Shown piece by piece: positions 16,910 through 25,290 of a stretch of 64,000 nucleotides of DNA (the stretch's first letter is position 1; each line of letters starts with the position of its first letter). A model generated the notes under the pieces. It was not told the DNA's origin. It made no database searches and was given only the letters and a program-made list of their open reading frames with translations. Source of the stretch: Dyadobacter endophyticus. GTDB taxonomy: Bacteria > Bacteroidota > Bacteroidia > Cytophagales > Spirosomataceae. The stretch covers positions 806,001 to 870,000 of the forward strand of contig NZ_BMIA01000003.1 in the NCBI RefSeq assembly GCF_014641595.1, given 5' to 3'. The translations under genes were made by a program, and so were the position numbers.

Positions 16910-18733
16910 TTAGTAAAACAGCACTTGCTTTCCGGTGTATAAAGATTCCCACTGGCCCGATTCACCGCGTGACATGATCCACGCCCGGTATTTTCCTTCG
17001 GGAAGCTTTGGTTTATAAACCGCGTACTGGTAACTATTACTGTAATATGAGGCTTTTTGTAAAAAATCAGAAACCGTGTTGGGTACCGGAACCGCCGGGA
17101 GCACAATGCTATGCCGGGCTGATTGCAGCACCATGTAAAAAGTACCTTTTTGTTTCGATGCCGGTGTAACGTAAAATTTAAAATACTTCATATAGCGGTT
17201 GTAATCCCCATTTCTGTATTGCGATTGCGCATCAAAATCTCCCGTAAAAATACCTTTCACAGCTGTCTTGCGGATTAATTCCTCCTGCGCAGGCATGTCA
17301 TAAAACTGGTAGAAGTCAGTAATGCCCTGTGATTCCAGGCCGACGATCAGGTCGCGCATGCGTGTAGGATGGTTCCAGAACGGGATGTCGGTAAACAGCT
17401 CCCCTACCGTGATAAATGTCTTATAGTTTTTCCAGAAATAGCTATCGATCACCAGTTCGTCGTGCAGCTTTCTAATCGATCCTATGGACGTAAAATAGCT
17501 GACGAAGTTCAATCCCAGAAAGAACACCATAGCAACCACCACAGCAAGGTTTTTCCAATGTTTAAAATTCTTCAAAACCACAATCAGACACACATAGCAA
17601 ATCGCCGCGAGCACCACGCCGAATATCATATACCGCCTTGAAAACGCCGTGCCGCCGTACATAACATAGTTATTGATCGGCCTGCTGATGACGAACATCG
17701 CTCCGGTTCCCATGATGAACATCATAGCTCCAAGGAGAAACCAGTCGGTCCGGTCGGGCTTGCGGGCAAGCAATACCCGGATCGCCCAAACGGCAAACAC
17801 CAGTGCAATGCCGGCACCAAACGCCACACATGCGATAATGTCCTGGTGAAACACCGGCACTAGCGGATGGCGAACATCCAGGAACAGCGCATTACCCCAG
17901 AATGCCAACACGAAGATCACATTGAAAACGGGGTGGTTCCAGACCTTTTCGCCAGGTGAACTGATAAACTGGTAATCGAAAAAGAAATAGAACAGCAGTA
18001 CGGCAATACTCCCCGCAACCCACCATAGCAAGTTTTTAAAACGCCTCTGAAAAGCCAGCAGCACCATTCCAACGATCCATGCAAGCAACCCGCTACCGCT
18101 CGTAAAAGTGGTGAGCAACGCGGCAATCAGCCCGATCCAAAAGCCTTTTTCATCCTCCCTAGCCAGTCCATAGGCGGTAAGCATGGCAAAAAAAATCAGC
18201 GGTGTGTTTTGCAGCGCCGCTATTCCCCAATAGGCGTTTTCAAAATAAACGAGATTGAACAGCATGTAGGGAACCGGGATAAACCAATACCACGAAACCT
18301 GTGCTCTTTTCAGGCTCAGGAAAAGTAAATAGCTGATCCCAAGCATAAAAAGATCGCCTATAATGATTTGCGTTTTGATATTGACCGTGCCTGTGAGCAC
18401 AAACATGATCAGCATAACAATGCGCTCAAAACCAAACCGGTGTTGGTTCACCTGCTCGAAAAGCGCTTTCAGCATTTCTACAAAGCTCCCCGAGTTGCGC
18501 AGCTTCTGGACTGTTTCCAGCAGGTTGAAGTCGTCAGTGTAGGGAATGTTCACCAGGTGCGCGTCGAGCAGGATAAAAAAATAGACGACCGGTACCGCAA
18601 CCAGGCAGATTCCCATCCACGGACGCCAGCGTTTTATTGGATCAACCCAAAACGTAGCTCCAAAGAGCAGCAGCAAGGCTATGACGACGCTGTAATACCC
18701 AAACAAATGAGGATCTTCTAGAAATAGCTTCAA
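16910..18733 (-). CDS. Large multi-pass membrane protein, GT-C-like, function unknown
   Basis: 607 residues with about eleven hydrophobic helices in the first 420 residues and a soluble C-terminal domain of about 170 residues. The first periplasmic loop after helix 2 contains NIPYTDDFNLLE; an acidic Asp-Asp pair in this place is typical of GT-C glycosyltransferases that use lipid-linked sugars, but I do not see a family I can name. The soluble end may be a beta-sandwich (many alternating strands such as KGTFYMVLQSARHSIVLP). It lies 23 bases upstream of xth on the same strand, so they are probably co-transcribed. Call it a hypothetical inner-membrane protein with a possible sugar-transfer role. 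Confidence 0.8.
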   Translation of the reverse strand: MKLFLEDPHLFGYYSVVIALLLLFGATFWVDPIKRWRPWMGICLVAVPVVYFFILLDAHLVNIPYTDDFNLLETVQKLRNSGSFVEMLKALFEQVNQHRFGFERIVMLIMFVLTGTVNIKTQIIIGDLFMLGISYLLFLSLKRAQVSWYWFIPVPYMLFNLVYFENAYWGIAALQNTPLIFFAMLTAYGLAREDEKGFWIGLIAALLTTFTSGSGLLAWIVGMVLLAFQRRFKNLLWWVAGSIAVLLFYFFFDYQFISSPGEKVWNHPVFNVIFVLAFWGNALFLDVRHPLVPVFHQDIIACVAFGAGIALVFAVWAIRVLLARKPDRTDWFLLGAMMFIMGTGAMFVISRPINNYVMYGGTAFSRRYMIFGVVLAAICYVCLIVVLKNFKHWKNLAVVVAMVFFLGLNFVSYFTSIGSIRKLHDELVIDSYFWKNYKTFITVGELFTDIPFWNHPTRMRDLIVGLESQGITDFYQFYDMPAQEELIRKTAVKGIFTGDFDAQSQYRNGDYNRYMKYFKFYVTPASKQKGTFYMVLQSARHSIVLPAVPVPNTVSDFLQKASYYSNSYQYAVYKPKLPEGKYRAWIMSRGESGQWESLYTGKQVLFY

Positions 18734-18772
18734 AACAGGTGATATTTGGGGATTTACTGAGCCAACCGGGAA

Positions 18773-19405
18773 TTATCGCGTTCCGGTGATCATCTTACTC
18801 GTTATTTCTTTTTCAAAGGTAATATAGCCCGGATAATTGATCTGTTTCCCGGCGATATCCAGGGTTGGCCGCACCTTAACGACGAATTTCGCCGGTTTAG
18901 CGTCCGACTTACCTGTCAATGCAAGGATCATATTGATGAACTGGTCGCGCGTCTGGTCGTTTGAAATGAGCTGATACGCATTCGTTTGCAGGCTCACGGG
19001 TACGCGAGTGGGCGTGGTACCAGGCAATACTTCGATCAGCTGGCTCAAATAGCCGTTAAATATCTCGCTCTCGGTAAGCAATACTTTGTATTCCAATTGA
19101 TTAATCGCCGCGCGCTTGCGGGTTGGGTTGGTGATATCGACATTCACCCGAAGATTCAGCGGGACATTCTTTCTTAACAACCCCATGGCAAGTCCCGGAT
19201 ATCTTGCCAGATCGAAATCGTTGAAACTTCTGATATTTCTGAATTCGCGGATATCGATTCCGGCGAGATAAACGCTGTCAACCGATGCGATATCGTATTT
19301 GCAGTCACCAAAAACCTTCGCTTCCGAAACCTGGCGGCTCACACCGCAACTTGTCATTATGGCCGCAACAAGTACGATTCCGGCCATCCAAATATGTTTT
19401 TTCAT
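18773..19405 (-). CDS. LEA14-like (WHy domain) lipoprotein
   Basis: About 210 residues from the ATG at 19405, chosen because it gives a proper lipoprotein signal MKKHIWMAGIVLVAA ending in the lipobox MTSC; the longer frame to 19450 adds 15 polar residues before it. The mature protein has the pattern LRVNVDITNPTRKRAAINQLEYKV, which fits the LEA type 2/WHy fold that shields against drying in other organisms. In bacteria these proteins are periplasmic or membrane-anchored and of unclear role. The gene lies 40 bases downstream of nothing else on its strand and may lead into the membrane protein gene 39 bases further on. Confidence 0.8.
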   Translation of the reverse strand: MKKHIWMAGIVLVAAIMTSCGVSRQVSEAKVFGDCKYDIASVDSVYLAGIDIREFRNIRSFNDFDLARYPGLAMGLLRKNVPLNLRVNVDITNPTRKRAAINQLEYKVLLTESEIFNGYLSQLIEVLPGTTPTRVPVSLQTNAYQLISNDQTRDQFINMILALTGKSDAKPAKFVVKVRPTLDIAGKQINYPGYITFEKEITSKMITGTR

Positions 19406-19451
19406 TCCAATGTATTTTACGCAAGTTAAACAGTAGGTATCAGAACGCATA

Positions 19452-19463
19452 CCCCGGCCGGGG
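19452..19463. repeat. 12-bp GC palindrome between divergent genes
   Basis: CCCCGGCCGGGG is a perfect 12-bp palindrome in the gap between the LEA14-like lipoprotein and the DUF4494 gene, 25 bases upstream of the -33 element of the latter. It could be an operator, but it could also be chance in a 50% GC genome. Confidence 0.4.
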
Positions 19464-19488
19464 ATTATTAGTTTCTGGCGTTATTTTT

Positions 19489-19519
19489 TTGCGTGCTTTC
19501 GAACCAGCATCTACATTTG
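19489..19519 (+). promoter_or_regulatory. Promoter of the DUF4494 gene
   Basis: TTG (19489-19491) and TACATTTG (19512-19519) with a 20-base spacer fit the Bacteroidota promoter consensus exactly. The predicted RNA start near 19526 leaves a 27-base leader before the ATG at 19553, which also rules out the GTG at 19493 as start. Confidence 0.75.
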
Positions 19520-19552
19520 CACACTCTAATTTTCACCCAATCAACACGAACA

Positions 19553-20098
19553 ATGGCCAGCTGGTATTTAGGAAAAATTCGGTATCAAAAAGAAGATGAA
19601 GCAGGAAGGTTGAAAACGATCAATGAGACGTATCTGGTTGATGCCGTTTCATACACCGAGTCGGAAGCGAGGCTGTACAAGCAGATCGTCACCGACGCCA
19701 GCGATTTCAGCGTGACCGCCATCAGCAGAATGCGCCTGGCCGACCTTTTTGCCTATGAAGACGGCGAACAGTGGTTCAAAGCGAAAGTGATTTACTTCTC
19801 GGTCGACGAAAAAAGCGGCAAGGAGAAGAAAATCGTGAATTACATGCTGGTGAATTCCGAAGGCATTCAGCAAGCCCTCGACCGGATCAACGAAAGCATG
19901 CGCAACTTCCTGATCCCTTACGAGGTGACGGATATTAATCTCACACCGATCCTCGACGTGTTCCCATACTCGGCAGATGAAGACAAGGAACCGGAAATCC
20001 CGGCCAATATGCGTCCGTTAGCCGAAGTAATGGCCGAACGCGCGCAGGTTGAGGAGCCGGCGACAGCCGACGCTGCGACGACGGCAGAGAATTCATAA
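19553..20098 (+). CDS. DUF4494 domain protein
   Basis: 181 residues. The first 140 match DUF4494, a family nearly confined to Bacteroidota: ASWYLGKIRYQKEDEAG, NETYLVDAVSYTESEARL and FKAKVIYFSVDEKSGKEKK are typical. Function is unknown; no signal peptide or membrane segment, so it is cytoplasmic. The tail (residues 145-181) is Glu/Ala/Thr-rich and likely disordered. I chose the ATG at 19553 because the promoter lies between it and the earlier in-frame GTG. A GC-rich hairpin follows 12 bases after the stop. Confidence 0.85.
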   Translation: MASWYLGKIRYQKEDEAGRLKTINETYLVDAVSYTESEARLYKQIVTDASDFSVTAISRMRLADLFAYEDGEQWFKAKVIYFSVDEKSGKEKKIVNYMLVNSEGIQQALDRINESMRNFLIPYEVTDINLTPILDVFPYSADEDKEPEIPANMRPLAEVMAERAQVEEPATADAATTAENS

Positions 20099-20107
20099 CT
20101 ATTGTCA

Positions 20108-20150
20108 GTCTGAGCGCACGGGGCCGCTGGGTGGCCCGGTCCGCTCAGGC
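20108..20150. repeat. GC-rich nested hairpin between convergent genes
   Basis: An outer stem CTGAGCG/CGCTCAG (20110-20116 with 20142-20148, extendable by two pairs) encloses a second GC stem (GGGCC/GGCCC around 20122-20139). No T-run follows on either strand. It may act as a shared terminator or RNA-stabilising structure for the convergent genes, or be a member of a dispersed repeat family. Confidence 0.55.
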
Positions 20151-20163
20151 CGACATTTCGCCA

Positions 20164-20907
20164 TCAATCATTCACTTTCAACACCGAATACCCCTTTGCA
20201 TTCGCCGTGTAGGGGTCTTTCCCGAAGCTTTTCAATTTCAACACCACATCCTTCGAGTTGATCTCCGATAGCAGCAAATCCGAAGGCAGCAGGTTCATAT
20301 AATCAAACGAAACAGGCAGGCTTACGGCGCTTTCCACAAATTCGAGGCCATAAATTGGATATACGCTGAATGGCGTTTTGGTCAGCCAGATTTTCTCCTG
20401 ACTGCCGGACGTGGCGTAAGTCAAGTCATACTCGGTGCTGGTCAGGCCAAACTCCTCTCTCTTGTTTTCCGTGGGAACAACATAGGTTTTGAAATCGTCC
20501 TGCTGTTGCTTTCTGGTATCCACGTCGGGTTTAAATTCCTTCACTACCTCGTTAATCCTCACCTTTTTGCCATCCTCGTCGCTACCACAAAAGATATATT
20601 TCCCGTCGGGGAAGCCGATCACAAAATCGAAACTCTTCCCACCTTGTCCAAAACTCGTTTCTTTTACAAAGCACATCGCACCGGTTACCGGATCCAGGTG
20701 TATTTTGAGCGTTCCGGAGGTTTTGTCGGCCTTGTTCTGATAATCGAAAACCAGGGCATGGCTGAAATAGTATTGCCCTTTGTCGGGCTTCCAGAGCAAT
20801 GCGCGCTGCTTGTCGGCAGGGATCTTTTTAGTAGCCTGGGCAAATGCAAGAGGCAGTGCTGCCAACAGGCATACCGAAAGCATTAAAACAAATAGGTAAC
20901 GTTTCAT
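20164..20907 (-). CDS. Secreted protein of unknown function
   Basis: 247 residues with a signal peptide ending at PLAFAQ (near residue 24). The mature protein has no motif I recognise; it alternates short beta strands and charged loops (e.g. GTLKIHLDPVTGAMCFV, KSFDFVIGFPDGKYIFCG), like DUF4412-type periplasmic beta-sandwich proteins, with only two cysteines. It sits 61 bases downstream of the OmpA-domain gene on the same strand and may be in one transcript with it. Periplasmic or outer-membrane-associated by inference. Confidence 0.75.
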   Translation of the reverse strand: MKRYLFVLMLSVCLLAALPLAFAQATKKIPADKQRALLWKPDKGQYYFSHALVFDYQNKADKTSGTLKIHLDPVTGAMCFVKETSFGQGGKSFDFVIGFPDGKYIFCGSDEDGKKVRINEVVKEFKPDVDTRKQQQDDFKTYVVPTENKREEFGLTSTEYDLTYATSGSQEKIWLTKTPFSVYPIYGLEFVESAVSLPVSFDYMNLLPSDLLLSEINSKDVVLKLKSFGKDPYTANAKGYSVLKVND

Positions 20908-20968
20908 TTCGCAGGTTCTTTAAAATGGATGCAAGCTAGAAAGAGCCTGTTGAAAAACCATACCATCC

Positions 20969-22366
20969 CTACATTTTCACAAATTCGACACGCCGGTTCC
21001 CCGCTTTACCTTCCGCCGTAGTGTTGGGGGCGGCTGGCTCTACTTCGCCTTTACCATCGGTCTCCATCCGCGAACCATCAATTCCGAAATCACTGGACAA
21101 CGCGGCTCTGACGGCCTCCGAACGCTTTTGGGACAAAACCAGATTTGCCGCATCGTCCCCGTCCGAATCGGTATGGCCGATGATCTTCACTCTTACACCG
21201 ATATTTTCCGTCAGCACCACTGCAATTTCTTTCAGGGTACCATAAGATTCCGGCTTGATAGTCGCTGAATTGACATCGAAATGAATACCCGTGGTGGAGA
21301 ATTTCCCTTCTGTGATGAGTTTGCTGCGTGTATCTGGCGCTCCAACGGCCAGCCTCAGATTGGAAACGAAATAACGATTCGCTTCTTCGTGGTAGCCCTG
21401 GTTGGAAAATGCGATGAAGTTATACTTGCGCGTCGCGTCGAAAGCGCGGGGCAAATCCCATACTTTGTAATCGTCAACATACACACGCAATCTTGTTTTC
21501 TGACGCCACACCGATACTTTCACCACATTATGGTCGGGCGTGTGAAATGCGGGAATGCTCTTTTCATTTTTCATCAGGGAAGATCCGTCCTCGCCAAATA
21601 CGTTGAATGCAGCGAGTCCTTGGGTGCCGCCTGCATTATTGGGGTGCAGCGCTATTTCCAACCCGTTCTTTTTGCCGCCGTCAAATCCTTTCCAGTTCGT
21701 GAATTCTTTCGCTGGGGCCGCCACTTCCGCAATCACCGTTCTCAGATAACCGGAGTAGAAACTGAACTCGGTAGTGGTAGCGAGATTGAATTCCAATGTA
21801 AAGTTTTCCGGCAATGCCGTTATGAATTCCGGATGAAATACACCTTCCGGACCAAGCATAAGCCATTTCCCCTCGGTGCCTTCAATCGTCACTATTTCGC
21901 CGGATGAATTCGTGTTCCATTTGGCGGGAAAATCACCGACGGCATCCTGCGAGAAGTCTTCGATCGCCACAATCTTTTCTCCCGGTATAAAGTCAAATTT
22001 ACTGTACGATTTCAGCGTTGACTTACCTGGTTTTGCGGCGGTATCAGCGGTAGCTGCGTCGTCGCTGCTGCCTGCCGGGTCGTTGTCAGCATTACCCTTC
22101 GTATTAACTGGCTGCTCGCCCGGTTTTGACTGCGTTTCAGCTGCTTTTTTATCTTTCTTTTTAAATAAATTCCCAATTCCCTCTTCTACCGAATCTAAAC
22201 CCTTGTCTACCGCCTGATCAATCTTACGATTCGCCCGGTTCTCAGCCTGTCTTTCAACCACCCGGCCCGGATCGTTGATCCTTACTTGCGCAACAGAAAC
22301 TGCCGGGGTTGCAGCCAGCGCCAGAACGACGCACGTAACCCAGTTTGCTATCTTCTTCATGTGCAT
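20969..22366 (-). CDS. OmpA-family outer-membrane protein with LamG-like middle domain
   Basis: 465 residues. A signal peptide ends near VSVAQ (residue 27). Residues 30-110 are low complexity (Lys, Ala, Asp, Thr) with a glycine-poor coiled character; residues about 125-340 resemble a concanavalin/LamG-like jelly roll (ENFTLEFNLATTTEF, VKVSVWRQKTRLRVYVDDYKVWDLP); residues 355-465 are an OmpA C-terminal domain that binds peptidoglycan, with IIGHTDSDGDD and the conserved NRRVEF end. The protein probably ties the outer membrane to the cell wall. The start could be the ATG two codons later (22360), which makes the signal peptide slightly better. Divergent from lpxH. Confidence 0.85.
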   Translation of the reverse strand: MHMKKIANWVTCVVLALAATPAVSVAQVRINDPGRVVERQAENRANRKIDQAVDKGLDSVEEGIGNLFKKKDKKAAETQSKPGEQPVNTKGNADNDPAGSSDDAATADTAAKPGKSTLKSYSKFDFIPGEKIVAIEDFSQDAVGDFPAKWNTNSSGEIVTIEGTEGKWLMLGPEGVFHPEFITALPENFTLEFNLATTTEFSFYSGYLRTVIAEVAAPAKEFTNWKGFDGGKKNGLEIALHPNNAGGTQGLAAFNVFGEDGSSLMKNEKSIPAFHTPDHNVVKVSVWRQKTRLRVYVDDYKVWDLPRAFDATRKYNFIAFSNQGYHEEANRYFVSNLRLAVGAPDTRSKLITEGKFSTTGIHFDVNSATIKPESYGTLKEIAVVLTENIGVRVKIIGHTDSDGDDAANLVLSQKRSEAVRAALSSDFGIDGSRMETDGKGEVEPAAPNTTAEGKAGNRRVEFVKM

Positions 22367-22463
22367 ATTTGAATGGGGTGAACACTATACTAAATTTACA
22401 CATTTACCGGAACTAGCTGATATTAATTGAGTTATTGGCTGACTTCCACTCCCATGCACTCAT

Positions 22464-22496
22464 TTGACACGAACGTTGTAAATTGCACCGCATTTG
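22464..22496 (+). promoter_or_regulatory. Weak promoter candidate for lpxH
   Basis: TTG (22464-22466), 22-base spacer, CGCATTTG (22489-22496), which has TTTG but lacks the leading TA. It lies 10 bases before the ATG at 22507, leaving almost no leader, so it is only tentative. Confidence 0.3.
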
Positions 22497-22506
22497 TCAT
22501 ACCTAC

Positions 22507-23319
22507 ATGAGTCTTTCATTCCAGCAAAAAAACATTATCCTTGCGCCGGGGCGCCGCATTTACTTCGCGTCGGACTTTCATCTCGGAGTACCCACCGCAA
22601 CCGCCAGCCGGGAGCGTGAAAAACGCATAGTGAGCTGGTTAGAGTCGATCCGGCACGATGCACAGGTCATTTTCCTGGTGGGTGATATTTTTGATTTCTG
22701 GTTTGAATACAACCGCGCGGTACCCAAAGGCTTCGTGCGCTTACTGGGTAAGCTGGCCGAGCTGGCCGACGACGGAATCGAGTTGGTCATTTTTACGGGA
22801 AACCATGATATGTGGATGTCGGGCTACCTCACCGAAGAACTCGGCGCGCCCATTTACCGCAATCCGGTGAGTTTTAATATTACTTCACAAACAGGGCAAA
22901 AAAAGTTATTGGTAGGCCACGGCGACGGTTTGGGCCCGGGCGACCATACTTACAAGTTTTTGAAGAGAGTTTTCGAAAACCGATTTTTCCAATGGCTTTT
23001 CCGCGTCGTGCACCCGGATGTGGGCATGTGGATCGCCTCCGAATGGTCGAAACGCAGTCGGCTGGCGAATGTAAATAAGGGTGAAGAGCGGTTTTTAGGT
23101 GCGGATAATGAGTGGTTGTTCCAATATTGCCGCGAGGTCGAGACGTCTGAACATCACGATTACTACATTTTCGGGCACCGGCATTTGGTATTAGACATGC
23201 ACGTCAACGCACAATCGAAGTACATTAACCTCGGCGAATGGGTTACCCAGCAGCATTACGCCGCATTTGATGGAAATGATTTGCAGTTAAAAAAGTTTGA
23301 GCCGGCCGGCCTGATTTAG
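22507..23319 (+). CDS. lpxH: UDP-2,3-diacylglucosamine diphosphatase (LpxH-like metallophosphatase)
   Basis: 270 residues. It carries the full metallophosphoesterase set: SDFHLG, GDIFDFW, GNHD, GHGD and GHRH. The DFWFEY and later NKGEERFLGADNEW pattern is of the LpxH/LpxH2-like group found in Bacteroidota. It removes UMP from UDP-2,3-diacylglucosamine to give lipid X, the fourth step of lipid A synthesis, in the cytoplasm or on the inner membrane. The ATG at 22507 was preferred over 22483 because homologs start with a short sequence before FASDFHLG. Its stop overlaps the stop of the convergent gene. Confidence 0.85.
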   Translation: MSLSFQQKNIILAPGRRIYFASDFHLGVPTATASREREKRIVSWLESIRHDAQVIFLVGDIFDFWFEYNRAVPKGFVRLLGKLAELADDGIELVIFTGNHDMWMSGYLTEELGAPIYRNPVSFNITSQTGQKKLLVGHGDGLGPGDHTYKFLKRVFENRFFQWLFRVVHPDVGMWIASEWSKRSRLANVNKGEERFLGADNEWLFQYCREVETSEHHDYYIFGHRHLVLDMHVNAQSKYINLGEWVTQQHYAAFDGNDLQLKKFEPAGLI

Positions 23320-24071
23320 TTGCTGCTTCTTTTCTTCGCAGCTTCTGTTTCGCTGGGGCTTGGTAAAATGAAATCCTGCTTGGTAATATTCTCGCGCGGG
23401 GTCGCATTCAGCTCCTTGCTCCAATCCTTCTGCTTCAAATCTCCATTTTTCACAGATTTGATAAATTTTGCCCATGCAAATGGGTTCAGGAAAGGAAAGC
23501 TTGTGGCAAAACCTTTGTTCGCTGCCGATTCGCGACCGAACATTAGCTGATCCATCGAGTACCGGTAGTTGGTCTGCGCATTGTTGGGCATTTGAGCGGC
23601 AAGCCGGTTGATATAATCCGGGTCGGTACTTTTTGCCAACGCATCACGCTCAGCCTGATCCGGCAATTTGAGCGCGAGGAAAGCCCTTTTAAATTCTTCT
23701 TCGGTTGAAAACGGATAAATGGTAACGCCGGAAAGGGTCACCACGTCCTCGCGCAAGGCAACAATCGCCGAATAGATATCGGAGTTATAACCTCTTGGAA
23801 CAATGTGGTATTGCTTTTTATACCCGACATAACTGAACACGATGCTATCGCCCGGAAAAACAGGGATCTGAAACTCGCCATTAGCTTTTGCAAGTGTTCC
23901 CCGTCCCGCGTTCGCAATAAAAATGGTGGCGCCAGGTAAGCGCTCAGTGGTTTTACCTCCTACAACGACCCCTGAAAAGATAATCGCTTTCTGTTCACCC
24001 TGAGCAAATGCTTCCCGCCCACACAACATTCCCGCCAGCACGAGGAAAAATATTAAAAAACTCCGTTTCAT
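23316..24071 (-). CDS. Secreted CarboxypepD_reg-like domain protein
   Basis: 251 residues. A signal peptide ends at REAFAQ (about residue 24). Residues 30-115 form a CarboxypepD_reg-like (transthyretin-like) domain: IIFSGVVVGGKTTERLPGATIFIANAGRGTLAK and VSYVGYKKQYH are the usual patterns. The rest is helical, rich in Ala, Lys and Asn, without a known family. Such domains mark cell-surface and outer-membrane proteins in Bacteroidota. It converges on lpxH with a 4-base overlap of stops (23316-23319). An AT-rich inverted repeat lies 90 bases upstream. Confidence 0.8.
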   Translation of the reverse strand: MKRSFLIFFLVLAGMLCGREAFAQGEQKAIIFSGVVVGGKTTERLPGATIFIANAGRGTLAKANGEFQIPVFPGDSIVFSYVGYKKQYHIVPRGYNSDIYSAIVALREDVVTLSGVTIYPFSTEEEFKRAFLALKLPDQAERDALAKSTDPDYINRLAAQMPNNAQTNYRYSMDQLMFGRESAANKGFATSFPFLNPFAWAKFIKSVKNGDLKQKDWSKELNATPRENITKQDFILPSPSETEAAKKRSSN

Positions 24072-24159
24072 TCCTTCCAGATTACGCCCCGGGAAAACAC
24101 CCCGGAAACTTTGATTAGCACGATGATAAATTTCCCTTCAAATAGTGTCTGCCAAAAGC

Positions 24160-24188
24160 TTGTAAAAATTTCGTTCCTTATTTTACAA
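24160..24188. repeat. AT-rich inverted repeat
   Basis: TTGTAAAA (24160-24167) and TTTTACAA (24181-24188) are perfect reverse complements separated by 13 bases. It lies between the cdsA stop and the CarboxypepD_reg gene start on the minus strand, and may be an operator or a weak terminator; neither role is shown. Confidence 0.35.
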
Positions 24189-24239
24189 ACGGCCTGAGTA
24201 ACCGGTCATTGCCCTGCATTTCATACAAAGCGACTTTAC

Positions 24240-25073
24240 TCAGGAAAATAACTTCAAAAACGTAACAATAAATGGCGCCGACAATAAAAGGCCGTCGAAA
24301 CGATCGAGGAAGCCCCCATGGCCGGGAATACTGCTTCCCGAGTCCTTAATAGCGATGCTCCGCTTGAAAAGCGATTCAACCAGGTCACCGTAAGTACCCA
24401 CTACCACGATAATCGCTCCGATGCAATACCATTTCCAGGGTTCGAAGGTACGGAAATAATACCCCAGGGCAAATGCGATAATGCCCGCAAAAACCGCACT
24501 GCCCATGGACCCTTCCCAGGACTTTTTGGGAGAAATACGCTCGAACAGCTTTCTCTTCCCAAATTTGGTCCCTGCAAAATACCCCCCGATATCCGACGCC
24601 CAGAGGAGCAGCAGGCTACCGAGCACGATTTCGTAATTGTAGGTCCCCCCGCGCAGCGCCATCACGATGATCAATGCGAACGGCAATGCCACGTAGATAA
24701 TGCCCAGAAACGTAAAACCGATGTTTGTAAAGGGTTTCAGGTCGTTCTTTTTGTATAGTTTGATAAAAAAGATCATCGACAGCAACGGGCTGATGATGAA
24801 GTAATTTTCAAACTGTACGATGTCCTGCTCTATCAAATACGCAAGAAGTATCATGACTGTGCCACAGAACGTGCCATAATACGTGAGGGGCTGGTTGCCG
24901 TCGAGACCGAGTAGTTTGTAAAATTCAAGCTGTGTGAGCGAACTGATGGCGCAAAACAACAGCAGAAACGACCATTCGCTGTAAATAATGCAACCAATGA
25001 TGACAAATACGCCCGCTAACCCGGTGATAGTCCTTTGCTGTAAGTTACTCAGGTTGTTTAAGCGCGTCTTCAT
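24240..25073 (-). CDS. cdsA: Phosphatidate cytidylyltransferase
   Basis: 277 residues with about eight membrane helices. The family signature appears in the last third: SPKKSWEGS and then GTYGDLVESLFKRSIAIKDS with the metal-binding Asp residues, followed by GHGGFLDRFDG. The enzyme makes CDP-diacylglycerol from phosphatidate and CTP, the entry point to all phospholipid head groups, in the inner membrane. It is the last gene of a CPBP-DUF2007-cdsA operon and overlaps the DUF2007 gene by 29 bases. Confidence 0.95.
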   Translation of the reverse strand: MKTRLNNLSNLQQRTITGLAGVFVIIGCIIYSEWSFLLLFCAISSLTQLEFYKLLGLDGNQPLTYYGTFCGTVMILLAYLIEQDIVQFENYFIISPLLSMIFFIKLYKKNDLKPFTNIGFTFLGIIYVALPFALIIVMALRGGTYNYEIVLGSLLLLWASDIGGYFAGTKFGKRKLFERISPKKSWEGSMGSAVFAGIIAFALGYYFRTFEPWKWYCIGAIIVVVGTYGDLVESLFKRSIAIKDSGSSIPGHGGFLDRFDGLLLSAPFIVTFLKLFS

Positions 25074-25266
25074 TCATCAGTATTGTTTGGGCCTTTTCGA
25101 GATCGGCCGCGGGCACATGCACTTCAAAGTTTGCGAAAACCGGGTAGTTGCTGTCCTGTTTGTTCACAATCACCGCCGCAACCCCGTTCTGATCCAAAAT
25201 TTCGCGGGCTATTTCTGCCCGGATCGCCTGTCCGCTCTGGTAGGCTTTCGCCCAGTTTTCTTCCAT
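25045..25266 (-). CDS. DUF2007 domain protein
   Basis: 73 residues. Matches the DUF2007 family (putative signal-transducing protein, ferredoxin-like fold): YQSGQAIRAEIAREILDQNGVAAVIVNKQDSNYP is the typical first half and the following FEVHVPAADLEKAQTILM completes it. Cytoplasmic, function unknown. It overlaps cdsA by 29 bases and lies 24 bases after the CPBP gene, a fixed order seen widely in Bacteroidota (from memory), so it may affect cdsA expression or phospholipid synthesis (inference). Confidence 0.88.
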   Translation of the reverse strand: MEENWAKAYQSGQAIRAEIAREILDQNGVAAVIVNKQDSNYPVFANFEVHVPAADLEKAQTILMNEDALKQPE

Positions 25267-25290
25267 TATTTTTTAAAATGTTAAATTATC

